Positions 51,551-59,746 of a stretch of 64,000 bases of DNA are shown here, in pieces. Positions within the stretch are counted from its first letter, which is position 1. Each line of letters begins with the position of its first letter. The notes beneath the pieces were generated by a model. That model saw only the letters and a program-made list of their open reading frames with translations, was not told the origin of the DNA and did not search any database. The DNA comes from Nonomuraea jiangxiensis (GTDB lineage: Bacteria > Actinomycetota > Actinomycetes > Streptosporangiales > Streptosporangiaceae): positions 280,995 through 344,994 of the forward strand of contig NZ_FNDJ01000007.1 in assembly GCF_900099965.1 (NCBI RefSeq), read 5' to 3'. Made by a program: the position numbers and the translations under genes.

Positions 51551-52510
51551 CTACCGGCCGGCGAAGCCGTCGATGGCCGCCCGAACCTCACGCCCGAAGG
51601 TGTCGCTGCCGGTGTGCCCGGAGTCCTCGACGACGACCAGCTTGGCGTCGGGCCAGGCGCGGGCCAGCTCCCAGGCCGTGTCGAGCGGCCCGCCCAGGTC
51701 CAGGCGGCCGTGGATGAGCACACCCGGGATCCCGGCCAGCCGGCCGGCCTCGCGCAGCAGCACGCCTTCCTCCAGCCAGACACCGTTCGAGAAGTAGTGG
51801 GCGCAGATCCGTACGAGCGCGTGCAGGGCCTCGGTGGGCCGGTCGCTGTAGGCGTTCGGCTTGCCGTTGGGCTCCATGGAGATCACCGTGTCCTCCCAGG
51901 CGGTCCAGTCGCGGGCCGCCTTGTCCCGAACGGCGAAGTCGGGATCTGCCATCAGCCGCCCGTACGCCGCCAGCAGCGACGGCAGGTCACCATCCCGGTC
52001 TGCCTCCGGGACGCCCATCCTGAACCGCTCCCGCTCCTCGGGGAAGAACCTGCCGACGCCGCGGAAGAGCCAGTCGGTCTCCGAGCGGCGGGTGGTGGTG
52101 ACCCCGGGGATGACGATCTCCGACACCCGATCGGGATGGGCTTCGGCGTAGGCGAGGATCAGCGTCGAGCCCCACGACCCGCCGTACAGCAGCCACTTGT
52201 CGATGCCGAGGTGCTCGCGCAGCTGCTCCATGTCGGCGATCAGGTGGTGGGTGGTGTTGTTGGTCAGGTCGGTGGCCGGGTCCGCGGCGTGTGGCCGGCT
52301 CCTGCCGCAGTTGCGCTGGTCGAACAGCACGATCCGGTATCGCTCGGGGTCGAAGGCGCGGCGCGAGCCGGGCGTGCACCCCGAGCCGGGGCCGCCGTGG
52401 ACGACGAGGGCGGGTTTGCCCTCCGGGTTGCCGCAGACCTCCCAATAGACGAGGTTGCCGTCGCCGGTGTCGAGCATGCCGTGCTCGTAGGGCTCGATCG
52501 GGGGTCTCAA
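51551..52510 (-). CDS. pip: Proline iminopeptidase
   Basis: Removes N-terminal proline from peptides in the cytoplasm. The S33 alpha/beta-hydrolase features are LVVHGGPGSGCTPGSRRAFDP (oxyanion hole), LFDQRNCGRSRPHA, nucleophile LYGGSWGSTLILAYAEAHPD, acid in IHGRLDLGGPLD and His in VEDSGHTGS, all near-canonical for Pip. At 319 residues the length is standard. The start is TTG 52510, with AAAGGA at good spacing. It stands alone on the minus strand. Confidence 0.95.
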   Translation of the reverse strand: MRPPIEPYEHGMLDTGDGNLVYWEVCGNPEGKPALVVHGGPGSGCTPGSRRAFDPERYRIVLFDQRNCGRSRPHAADPATDLTNNTTHHLIADMEQLREHLGIDKWLLYGGSWGSTLILAYAEAHPDRVSEIVIPGVTTTRRSETDWLFRGVGRFFPEERERFRMGVPEADRDGDLPSLLAAYGRLMADPDFAVRDKAARDWTAWEDTVISMEPNGKPNAYSDRPTEALHALVRICAHYFSNGVWLEEGVLLREAGRLAGIPGVLIHGRLDLGGPLDTAWELARAWPDAKLVVVEDSGHTGSDTFGREVRAAIDGFAGR

Positions 52511-52685
52511 GGGTCGGTTCCTTTCCGCGCGGATATAACAGGGCTTATAGATTATCGGCCTCCTTCGGCGACAAGTCGGCAGTACGCGGAGTAAAGAGGG
52601 CTAGATCCAATCATGGAGTACTTGAACCATCACTTAGGGTAACGATCATTCGGGATGGAATGAAACGTCACTTGCAGGGAGCATC

Positions 52686-53435
52686 ATGTACAAGCACGCC
52701 ATCGCCATCTTCACCGCGACCTCCGCCGGTGTGTTGCTGGCCGCCCCGCCGGTCGCCGCCGAGAACGTAGCCGTGCTGCCGTGCGGCAACAACCAAGTCG
52801 TCCGCATCACCGTGATAGCCCCACCGGAGCTGACCGGAGACGTCAGCGTCGCCGACGTCCGTAAGGCCGTCGAGACGGTGGTCTCCGACACCTCGCCCGC
52901 CTCGCCGGCCGTGCCGTGGTGGACGCTTCCCGGCTACGCGCGCTATGCGTTCCCCGACCCGGCCCCGCTCACGGCGCCCGGCCCGGACCCGACGCCCACC
53001 CCGAGCGCGCTGCCGTCGACCGCGCCCAGCCTGCCCCCAGCCCCGTCACCCAGCCTGCCGGCCGCCGCGCCGGAGCAGTCGGCGCCCGCGCCGCCGGCGG
53101 CGGCCCCCACCCGGCCGTTCACCTTCGAGGAACTGGTCACCCGGACGATCGAGTGCGTCAGCCGCAACACCCCGCCCGAGACGACGGACCCGGCCACGTC
53201 CGACGCGGACTTCGACGCGGTGGTGGAGGCGATCATCGCCAGCGGGGCGGTCTGCGGGACGTCGGCGGTGCCGTCCAACTCGCTGCTGGGCTCCATCGGC
53301 GTCAGCACGGTCATCCGCACGCTCGCCACCGGCATCCCGCCGTGCGCCGGTCCGGCTCCCGAGCAGTTCATCGACCGGCCGTCACTGAGGGAGTCCCTCG
53401 GGGTCTCCGGCCTGCTGGTGGACCTGATCCACTGA
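52686..53435 (+). CDS. Secreted protein with Pro-rich linker, unknown function
   Basis: I do not recognise the family. Residues 1-25 form a signal peptide (HAIAIFTATSAGVLLAAPPVAA). A short globular N-terminal part follows (VAVLPCGNNQVVRITVIAPPELTG). A ~55-residue Pro/Ala/Ser linker (DPAPLTAPGPDPTPTPSALP onward) comes next. A C-terminal helical domain has three Cys (TIECVSRN, GAVCGTS, PPCAGP), suggesting disulfides outside the cell. The ATG follows GGGAGCATC. No neighbour shares its strand closely. Confidence 0.75.
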   Translation: MYKHAIAIFTATSAGVLLAAPPVAAENVAVLPCGNNQVVRITVIAPPELTGDVSVADVRKAVETVVSDTSPASPAVPWWTLPGYARYAFPDPAPLTAPGPDPTPTPSALPSTAPSLPPAPSPSLPAAAPEQSAPAPPAAAPTRPFTFEELVTRTIECVSRNTPPETTDPATSDADFDAVVEAIIASGAVCGTSAVPSNSLLGSIGVSTVIRTLATGIPPCAGPAPEQFIDRPSLRESLGVSGLLVDLIH

Positions 53436-53609
53436 CGCCCTCCACGAGCGGCGGATCGCCGCCGAAGGTGGACGGCCTGGGCAGCGCGTGGAGGAGTTCG
53501 GCCGGCAGGACGGCATGGTCCCGCGCCGGCTCCCCGACGTCCAGCCCGCGCCGTCCACGCCCCCGGCGTCCCGATGAGGGCCGTGATCGGGCCCGAGCTT
53601 CGAGCTCCT

Positions 53610-53993
53610 TTACCCGCGCCGGGCGTACACCTCGATCTCGATCTTCATACGGGGGTCGGACAGGCCGCACATGAGCATCGTGGCGGCCGGCCGTACCTCG
53701 CCGAAACACTCGCGCAGGACGGGCCAGCAGGGCTCGAAGTCCGCGCGGTCGGGCAGCATGTAGCGCACTCGTACGACGTCGGCGAACGTGCACCCGGCCG
53801 CCTCCAGCGCGGCCCCGATGTTGCGCAGGCACTGCTCGGCCTGGGCCACCACGTCATCGGAAATGGTCATGGTCGCGTAGTCGAACCCGGTGGTGCCCGA
53901 CACATGCACCCGGTCGCCGTCCACCACGGCCCGGGCGTACCCGATCTGCTCCTCGAACGTGGAACCGCTGAGTATCGCGCGTCGCTCTGTCAT
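53610..53993 (-). CDS. RidA/YjgF-family protein
   Basis: 127 residues. RidA deaminates reactive enamine/imine intermediates from amino-acid metabolism. Visible are HVSGTTGFDYATMTI, QAEQCLRNIGAALEAAGCTFADVVRVRYML and the terminal MKIEIEVYARRG. The Arg that binds the substrate carboxylate appears as VRVRYML (Arg near residue 87 or 89). It is divergent from a LysR gene across a 73-base gap, and that regulator probably controls it. Confidence 0.88.
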   Translation of the reverse strand: MTERRAILSGSTFEEQIGYARAVVDGDRVHVSGTTGFDYATMTISDDVVAQAEQCLRNIGAALEAAGCTFADVVRVRYMLPDRADFEPCWPVLRECFGEVRPAATMLMCGLSDPRMKIEIEVYARRG

Positions 53994-54066
53994 GCGCGGA
54001 ACGGTACGTGGACCGGCTGCGATACGTCTAATACAGCGGGAAGCATGGGCTGATATCTCTAGAGGT

Positions 54067-54999
54067 ATGGATCGTCCGGAGCTGCCCCTGGCCCAGTTGC
54101 ACGCCTTCCTCGTCCTGGCCGAGGAGCTGCACTTCGGGCATGCCGCCGAGCGCCTGGGCATCGCGCAACCCCCGCTGAGCCAGCAGATCCGCCGGCTGGA
54201 GGACAAGGTGGGTCATGCGCTGTTCGCCCGTACGCCGGGCCGGGTGGACCTGACCCCGGCGGGCCGGGAGCTGCTGCCCGCGGCCCGCCGGGCGCTCGCC
54301 GAGCTGGCGGACGGCCTGGCGGCGGCCCGCGCGGCCGGCAGCGGCCGGACCGGGCGGCTGCGGCTGGGCTTCGCCGCCTCACTCGCCTTCACGGTGCTGC
54401 CGGGACTGCTGCACGCCCACCGGGAGCGGTTCCCGGACGTTCGCCTGGAGATCCGCGAGATGACCACGGCACCGCAGCTCGCCGCCCTGCGCGAGCGGCG
54501 CATCGACGCCGGCCTGCTGCGGGAGCCGCCGCCGGACGAGCCCGAGCTGAAGTTCATGACCGTGCTGAGCGAGCGCTTCGTGGCCGTCCTGCCGGCCGGG
54601 CACCCGCTGGCGAGGCACCGCACGGTCGAGGTCGCCGCGCTGGCGGACGCGCCGTTCGTGATGCTGCCCCGCGCCAGCGGCCCGGGGCTGCACGACCGGA
54701 TCGTCGAGCTGTGCCGTGAGGCGGGTTTCGTGCCCCAGGTGGCGCAGCACGCGGTGGAGTGGCAGACGGTGTGCGCGCTCGTGGAGGCCGGGCTCGGCGT
54801 CTCGCTGGCGCCGGCGGGCATCCGCCGGATCCGCCTGAAGGGCGTGGCCTTCCGCGCGATCGAGCCCGGTGCCCGTACGCGGGTGGCCGTCGCCTGGCGC
54901 GCCGACGACACCAGCCCGCTGGTCGCCGGGCTGCTGGCGACCATGAGCGAGGCGGGACCTACAGCAGCACCACCGGCAGCTCGACCGGCCCCTCGGTGA
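54067..54999 (+). CDS. LysR-family transcriptional regulator
   Basis: 310 residues. The winged HTH is LAQLHAFLVLAEELHFGHAAERLGIAQPPLSQQIRRLEDKVG, and a periplasmic-binding-protein-like co-inducer domain follows (LRLGFAASLAFTVLPGLL; LPAGHPLARH; LVEAGLGVSLAPAGI). The HFGHAA and QPPLSQQI details resemble the CbnR/BenM group. The start ATG 54067 is 73 bases from the divergent RidA gene, the usual LysR arrangement. The C-terminal end overlaps the convergent P450 by 41 bases. Confidence 0.92.
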   Translation: MDRPELPLAQLHAFLVLAEELHFGHAAERLGIAQPPLSQQIRRLEDKVGHALFARTPGRVDLTPAGRELLPAARRALAELADGLAAARAAGSGRTGRLRLGFAASLAFTVLPGLLHAHRERFPDVRLEIREMTTAPQLAALRERRIDAGLLREPPPDEPELKFMTVLSERFVAVLPAGHPLARHRTVEVAALADAPFVMLPRASGPGLHDRIVELCREAGFVPQVAQHAVEWQTVCALVEAGLGVSLAPAGIRRIRLKGVAFRAIEPGARTRVAVAWRADDTSPLVAGLLATMSEAGPTAAPPAARPAPR

Positions 55000-56170
55000 T
55001 GATCGAATTCGTGTAAACGATCTCCTCCGGTTTGATCGCCAGCCGCAGATCAGGAAATCTCCCGAACAACGAGGACAGGGCGATCCGCATTTCGAGCCTG
55101 GCCAGCGGCGCCCCCAGGCAGAAGTGGGGGCCCCTGCCGAACCCCACGTGCGGCTCCTGACCACGCGAGATGTCGAACCGCGCGGCGTCCCCGCCGAAAC
55201 GGGCCGGGTCCGTCCCCGAACCGCTGATCCCGACGATGATCGGCTCCCCGGTCCGGATCGCCACCCCGCCCACCGACACGTCCCGCAGCGGATACCGGAA
55301 AAACGTGCTGACCACGGAGTTGCGGCTGCGCAGCGCCTCCTCGACCACGTCCTCCCAGGCGTCGCGCTCGCGTGCCCTGGCGAGCTGCTCGGGGTCCGAG
55401 CACAGGGCGACGACCGTGTTGGCGATGAGGTGCACGGTGGTCTCGTGGCCGGCGATGAGCACCACCCACAGCAGCCACACCATCTCCTCGTCGGTCAGCC
55501 GGTCGCCGTCGTCCTCCTGCACCTGGATGAGCCCGGTGGTGAGGTCGTCGCCGGGCGCGCCGCGCTTGCGCCCGATGAACTCGGCCAGATACGCCAGCAG
55601 CGAGCCGCCCGCCGCGGCGATCTCCTCCGCGGTGGCGTCGTGCGACAGCAGCACCCCGCTCCACTCCCGGATCTGGCGACGCTCCTCGCCGGGAATGCCG
55701 AACAACTCGCAGATCACGGCGACCGGCAGCGGCTCGCTGAAACTTCGTACGAGGTCGACCGAGCTGCCCTCCTCCGCCATCTGGTCGAGCAGCTCGTCCG
55801 TCATCACCTGGATCCGCGGCGCCAGCCCCTGCACCCGCGAGGGGGTGAACGCCCGGTTGACCATGCTGCGCAGCCGCCGGTGGTCGGCGCCGTCCTTGAC
55901 CAGCAGGTGCTCGCCCACGATGACCTGCCGGGGCGGCCAGTCGGCGGGGATGCTGCCGTCGTGCAGGGCCGGGAAGTTCGCCGAGTCCTTGCTGTAGTGA
56001 ATGTGGTCGTTGGCCAGGACCTCGTTGATCGCGTCGTACGAGGTCACGAGCCAGGCCCGCACGTTTCCCGCCATTTCGACGGGGATCACCGGTCCGTGCT
56101 CTTCCCGGTAGCGGGCGTACGTCTCGGACGTGCGTTCACCGGGGACCGGAACCTGGGGAAGCGTAGTCAT
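54959..56170 (-). CDS. Cytochrome P450
   Basis: 403 residues. The I-helix VVLIAGHETTVHLI, the K-helix EEALRSR and the haem loop FGRGPHFCLGAPLARLE are fully canonical, as in CYP105/CYP107-type actinobacterial enzymes. The N-terminus RTSETYARYREEHGPVIPV is standard. No redox partner is adjacent. It converges on the LysR gene and stands 221 bases from the L11 paralogue on the same strand. Substrate unknown. Confidence 0.94.
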   Translation of the reverse strand: MTTLPQVPVPGERTSETYARYREEHGPVIPVEMAGNVRAWLVTSYDAINEVLANDHIHYSKDSANFPALHDGSIPADWPPRQVIVGEHLLVKDGADHRRLRSMVNRAFTPSRVQGLAPRIQVMTDELLDQMAEEGSSVDLVRSFSEPLPVAVICELFGIPGEERRQIREWSGVLLSHDATAEEIAAAGGSLLAYLAEFIGRKRGAPGDDLTTGLIQVQEDDGDRLTDEEMVWLLWVVLIAGHETTVHLIANTVVALCSDPEQLARARERDAWEDVVEEALRSRNSVVSTFFRYPLRDVSVGGVAIRTGEPIIVGISGSGTDPARFGGDAARFDISRGQEPHVGFGRGPHFCLGAPLARLEMRIALSSLFGRFPDLRLAIKPEEIVYTNSIITEGPVELPVVLL

Positions 56171-56391
56171 CGCAGGTCTCCCAACGGAAGGGTCCTCTCA
56201 CTCTCCGCTACGCATGAATGCTGGGGAAGGCGCTTAGGTGTCACCGCGGAGCCGCCAAGCCCTGCCCGCCGCGCTACTTCCTCTGCCCGCGCCGAGGTCA
56301 CGGCCCGGAAACCGGGCGAGCACCGGCACCGGAGTGCGAAGGGAGCCGACCGTAATCAGGGTCCGGGGGCGGCCCCTTTCGATCGGGCCGG

Positions 56392-56820
56392 TCAGGAGTC
56401 GGTGATCGTCAGCCCCATCGACCGGGCCGTACCCGCCACGATCTTGACCGCCTGGTCGAGGTCGGTGGTGTTCAGGTCGGGCAGCTTGGCCGCGGCCACC
56501 TCCCTGAGCTGCGCGACGCTGACGGTCCCGCCGCTCTGGTGCCCGGGCCGCGGGCTGCCGCCGTCCAGCCCGGCCACCCGGCGGATCAGCGACGCCGTCG
56601 TCGGCTGCTTGACCGCCACGTCAAAGGCCCGGTCCTCGTAGACCGTCACCACCGCCGGCACGACGTGCCCGCGCATGCCCGCCGACAGCGCGTTGTACTG
56701 CTTGCAGAACTCCATGAGGTTGATGCCGAGCGGTCCGAGGTCCTTGCCCACGTTCGCGGGGCCTGCCTCACCGGCCTGGATGTGCAGGGTGACGACCTTG
56801 GCCACCTTGTTCTTCGCCAT
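56392..56820 (-). CDS. Stand-alone ribosomal protein L11 paralogue
   Basis: 142 residues, the full length of L11. The C-terminal rRNA-binding domain is well kept (VSVAQLREVAAAKLPDLN, IVAGTARSMGLTI). The N-terminal domain has MEFCKQYNA, but the usual segment with PPVGPALGQHG is changed to PANVGKDLGPLG: one residue is missing and the two prolines that contact thiopeptides and 23S rRNA helix 43/44 are gone. It is not beside rplA, rplJ or rplL, so the canonical copy should be elsewhere. It is divergent from a MerR gene with a MerR-type promoter, and its message looks leaderless. Likely an alternative, inducible L11. Confidence 0.9.
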   Translation of the reverse strand: MAKNKVAKVVTLHIQAGEAGPANVGKDLGPLGINLMEFCKQYNALSAGMRGHVVPAVVTVYEDRAFDVAVKQPTTASLIRRVAGLDGGSPRPGHQSGGTVSVAQLREVAAAKLPDLNTTDLDQAVKIVAGTARSMGLTITDS

Positions 56821-56827
56821 GCGCGGT

Positions 56828-56858
56828 ACGCTAAAGTCTCCCGTAACTGGAGATTCAA
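56828..56858 (-). promoter_or_regulatory. MerR-type promoter of the L11 paralogue
   Basis: Reading leftward, TTGAAT (-35, 56853-56858) and TAGCGT (-10, 56828-56833) are separated by 19 bases, longer than the usual 17. The spacer carries the dyad TCTCC-7-GGAGA (56837-56853). This is the classic layout that MerR-family activators untwist. The -10 ends seven bases before the L11 ATG. Confidence 0.75.
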
Positions 56859-57746
56859 TTGAATTATTCGATCGGCCGGCTGGCGGAGCTCACCGGGGTC
56901 TCCGTCAAGACGATCCGCTTCTACTCCGACGAGGGTGTCCTGCCCGCGCCCGAGCGCACCGCGTCCGGCTACCGCCGTTACACCGACGACCACCGCGCCC
57001 ACCTGGAGCTGGTGCGCACCATGCGGGAGATCGGCCTCGACCTGGCGACCATCCGCTCGCTGGGCCGCCGCCCGCTCAAGGAGGTCCTGGCCCTGCACCT
57101 GCGCGCCGTCGAGACGCAGCTCACCGCCCTCCAGCGCACCAGGACCGTGCTGCGCGCCACCCTCGACAGGGACGACCCCACCGACGCCGACCTGCGCAGG
57201 CTGCACGCGCTCGGGCGGCTGGGCCGGGCCGAGCAGGCGATGCTGCTGGACTCGTTCGTCGACCAGGTGGGCGGCGGCATCGAGGCCCGGCACCAGTGGC
57301 TGGCGAACATGCGCGACTGCATGCTGCCCGAGCTCCCGGCCGAGCCGACGACCGCGCAGCTCGACGCCTGGCTGGAGCTCACCACACTGCTCGCCGACGA
57401 CGACTTCCGCGACAACCTGCGCAGATCGAGCGATGACTTCTGGGCGGAGCCGAGCGCACTCGACGCCTGGCGGCAGACCACCGCCGCCATGGTCGACGAG
57501 ATCGGCAGGGCCGGGGTCGCCCCCGACTCCCCCGAGGCCGCCTCCGTGCTGGCGCGGGTGCTGGAGCTGACCGGCCAGACCCGCGAGGAGTGGCTGCGCG
57601 TCTTCGACGAGCACGACCCGCGCGCGGAGCGGCTCTGGAGGCTCGTCGCGATCGTCAGGGGAACGGAATACCAGCCGCCGGCCGTGGCGACGGCGTACGC
57701 GTGGCTCGAACAGGCGCTGCGCCACTCCCCCGGCGAACCGGACTGA
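56859..57746 (+). CDS. MerR-family regulator divergent from the L11 paralogue
   Basis: 295 residues. The N-terminal winged HTH is SIGRLAELTGVSVKTIRFYSDEGVLPAPERTASGYRRY, followed by the dimerisation coiled coil (LALHLRAVETQLTALQRTRTVL). A ~185-residue helical C-terminal domain, far larger than in metal sensors, is probably a ligand pocket. It contains the protein's only cysteine (residue ~154, NMRDCMLPELP). The start is TTG 56859, directly next to the operator, with no visible ribosome-binding site. I do not see clear similarity to the TipAS thiopeptide domain, so the ligand is open. Confidence 0.88.
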   Translation: MNYSIGRLAELTGVSVKTIRFYSDEGVLPAPERTASGYRRYTDDHRAHLELVRTMREIGLDLATIRSLGRRPLKEVLALHLRAVETQLTALQRTRTVLRATLDRDDPTDADLRRLHALGRLGRAEQAMLLDSFVDQVGGGIEARHQWLANMRDCMLPELPAEPTTAQLDAWLELTTLLADDDFRDNLRRSSDDFWAEPSALDAWRQTTAAMVDEIGRAGVAPDSPEAASVLARVLELTGQTREEWLRVFDEHDPRAERLWRLVAIVRGTEYQPPAVATAYAWLEQALRHSPGEPD

Positions 57747-57839
57747 CCCTTCCCGCGCTCCGAAGCCCGGCCCTTCCGGCATGGAGCCGCGCCAGCGCAG
57801 AGCCTCCGACGACCATCGGACATTCCCGCCTCCCCGATG

Positions 57840-57903
57840 ATATGACCAGTCGTCTAAAACTTGCGCCGAGTGACTTGACGCCGCTTGAGACGACCGGTCA
57901 TAT
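57840..57903 (+). promoter_or_regulatory. Two mirrored operators in the ADH promoter
   Basis: ATATGACCAGTCGTCT (57840-57855) and AGACGACCGGTCATAT (57888-57903) are reverse complements with one mismatch. Each contains a palindromic GACC(A/G)GTC core of TetR type. TTGACG at 57875 with a -10 near 57898 puts the second site over the -10. Confidence 0.6.
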
Positions 57904-57934
57904 TGATGCTTGTCCAACCCACCGGAGGAGGGGC

Positions 57935-58951
57935 ATGTCAACATATCGAGCGTTTGAAGTGACCGGTTCGCGAAGATTCCGGCTGGTCAATCGTGAGGTG
58001 ACGGAGCCTCCGCCAGGTCACGTACGGGTGCGGGTGCACAGCTGCGGGGTGTGCCATACCGACGTGCTGGCGGCGGACGGACTGCGTGCCGATCCGGCCG
58101 CGCCGATCGTGCCCGGCCACGAGATCGTCGGCGTGATCGACGCGATCGGCGACGGCGTACGCGGCTGGCACGTCGGCGAGCGGGTCGGCGCCGGATACCT
58201 CGGCGGGCACTGCTGGGAGTGCGAGCCCTGCCGCCGCGGCGACTTCGTCAACTGCACCGACCAGCCGCAGCTCGGCACCACGGCCGACGGCGGGTACGCA
58301 GAGGTGGTCCACGTCCGGACCAGCGGGCTCGTACGCCTGCCCGACGGCCTGAGCTCGACGGACGCGGCGCCGCTGCTGTGCGCGGGGCTGACCACGTACA
58401 AGGCGCTGCAGCAGGTGGCGGCCCGGCCGGGCGCGCTGGTGGCGGTGCAGGGCATCGGCGGCCTCGGCCACCTCGGCATCCAGTACGCCGCCCGCCTCGG
58501 CTACCGCGTGGCCGCCATCGCCCGCGGCACCGGCAAGGCCGAGCTGGCCCGCAGGCTCGGCGCCGGCCACTACATCGACAGCACCCGGCAGGACCCCGCC
58601 GAGGCACTGCGGCAGCTCGGCGGCGCCGCCGCGATCATCGCCACCGCCGCCAGCGGGGCCTCGATGAGCGGCCTGACCGCCGGGCTCGCGCCACGCGGCC
58701 AGTTGCTGGTCCTCGGCGCCGCGCCCGACCCGATCAGCGTGGGCACGGCCGAGCTCATCTTCGGCACCCGCTCCATCACGGGCAGCCTCACCGGCAGCTC
58801 GATCGAGAACGAGGACAACCTCGCCTTCATCCTCCGGCACGGCATCCGCCCCATGACCGAGGTGCTGCCGCTGTCCGAGGCGCCCAAAGCGTACGAACGC
58901 ATGATTTCCGGCGACGCGAGGTTCCGCGTCGTGCTGGACACAGCGGCATAA
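57935..58951 (+). CDS. Zinc-dependent alcohol dehydrogenase (MDR family)
   Basis: 338 residues. Catalytic zinc ligands are in SCGVCHTD and GHEIVG, and structural zinc cysteines in GGHCWECEPCRRGDFVNC. The NAD(P)-binding fold begins VAVQGIGGLGHLGIQYAARLG. The ATG is preceded by GGAGGAGGGG. The AdhP/AdhA-type sequence suggests oxidation of a primary alcohol or reduction of an aldehyde. It is cotranscribed with the SDR 12 bases downstream. Two mirrored operators upstream point to control by a repressor encoded outside this pair. Confidence 0.93.
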   Translation: MSTYRAFEVTGSRRFRLVNREVTEPPPGHVRVRVHSCGVCHTDVLAADGLRADPAAPIVPGHEIVGVIDAIGDGVRGWHVGERVGAGYLGGHCWECEPCRRGDFVNCTDQPQLGTTADGGYAEVVHVRTSGLVRLPDGLSSTDAAPLLCAGLTTYKALQQVAARPGALVAVQGIGGLGHLGIQYAARLGYRVAAIARGTGKAELARRLGAGHYIDSTRQDPAEALRQLGGAAAIIATAASGASMSGLTAGLAPRGQLLVLGAAPDPISVGTAELIFGTRSITGSLTGSSIENEDNLAFILRHGIRPMTEVLPLSEAPKAYERMISGDARFRVVLDTAA

Positions 58952-58963
58952 GGAGACCTGAAA

Positions 58964-59647
58964 ATGCACATTGACACTGCCGTCGCCATCGTGACCGGTG
59001 GCAACCGCGGCTTCGGCCGGCACCTCGTCGCCCAGCTCGTCGAGCGTGGCGCCAAGGTCTACGCCGCGGCCCGCAAGCCCGAGTCCGTGGACGTGCCCGG
59101 CGCGCTGCCGCTGCGCATCGACCTCAACGACCCCGACTCGGTGACCGCCGCCGCCCAGGTGGCGACCGACGTCACCCTGCTGATCAACAACGCCGGCATC
59201 TCCACCCGGACGAACCTGCTCGACGGCGACCTCGACCAGGCCCGGCTGGACATGGAGACCAACTTCTTCGGCCCGCTGGGCATGACCCGCGCCTTCGCCC
59301 CCGTCATCGAGCGCAACGGCGGCGGCGCCATCCTCAACGTCCTGTCCGTCCTGTCCTGGTACCACCCGCCGCAGTTGAGCGCCTACAGCGCGGCGAAGGC
59401 CGCCTCCTGGGCGATGACGAACGCGTCGCGCCTCCAGCTCGAGCCCCGGGGCATCCAGGTCGCGGGCCTGTACGTGGCCTACATGGACACCGACATGGCC
59501 GCGGACGTGCCACCGGACCAGAAGTCCGACCCGGCGCTGATCGCCAGGAAGACGCTGGACGAGCTGGCCGCCGGCGCGACGGAGATCCTCGGCGACGACC
59601 TCACCCGCTCGGTCAAGTCCGGCCTGTCCGCCCCACCGACCCCTTGA
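58964..59647 (+). CDS. Short-chain dehydrogenase/reductase
   Basis: 227 residues with a Rossmann fold: AIVTGGNRGFGRHLVAQLVERG (TGxxxGxG), LLINNAGIST (NNAG), the catalytic Ser in VLSVLSWYHP, and YSAAKAASW (YxxxK). It lies 12 bases after the ADH gene with AAGGAGACC upstream, so the two likely act on the same substrate series. No specific substrate can be named. Confidence 0.92.
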   Translation: MHIDTAVAIVTGGNRGFGRHLVAQLVERGAKVYAAARKPESVDVPGALPLRIDLNDPDSVTAAAQVATDVTLLINNAGISTRTNLLDGDLDQARLDMETNFFGPLGMTRAFAPVIERNGGGAILNVLSVLSWYHPPQLSAYSAAKAASWAMTNASRLQLEPRGIQVAGLYVAYMDTDMAADVPPDQKSDPALIARKTLDELAAGATEILGDDLTRSVKSGLSAPPTP

Positions 59648-59746
59648 CGGCCCCCGGTTGAGCGCGCCGGTCCCGGCCGGCAGCCTCGACGCGACCGGCG
59701 CTCCGGCGTCCAGGTCGGCGGTTCCGCCGGCACGTAGCCTGGGGCG

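Noticed and set aside
53436..53609. Possible small gene between the secreted protein and RidA
   Set aside because: The open frames are Arg/Pro/Ser-rich with no start-site support.
56859..57746. Assigning the MerR protein as TipA
   Set aside because: The DNA-binding half fits any MerR; the C-terminal domain shows no recognisable TipAS motif by eye.
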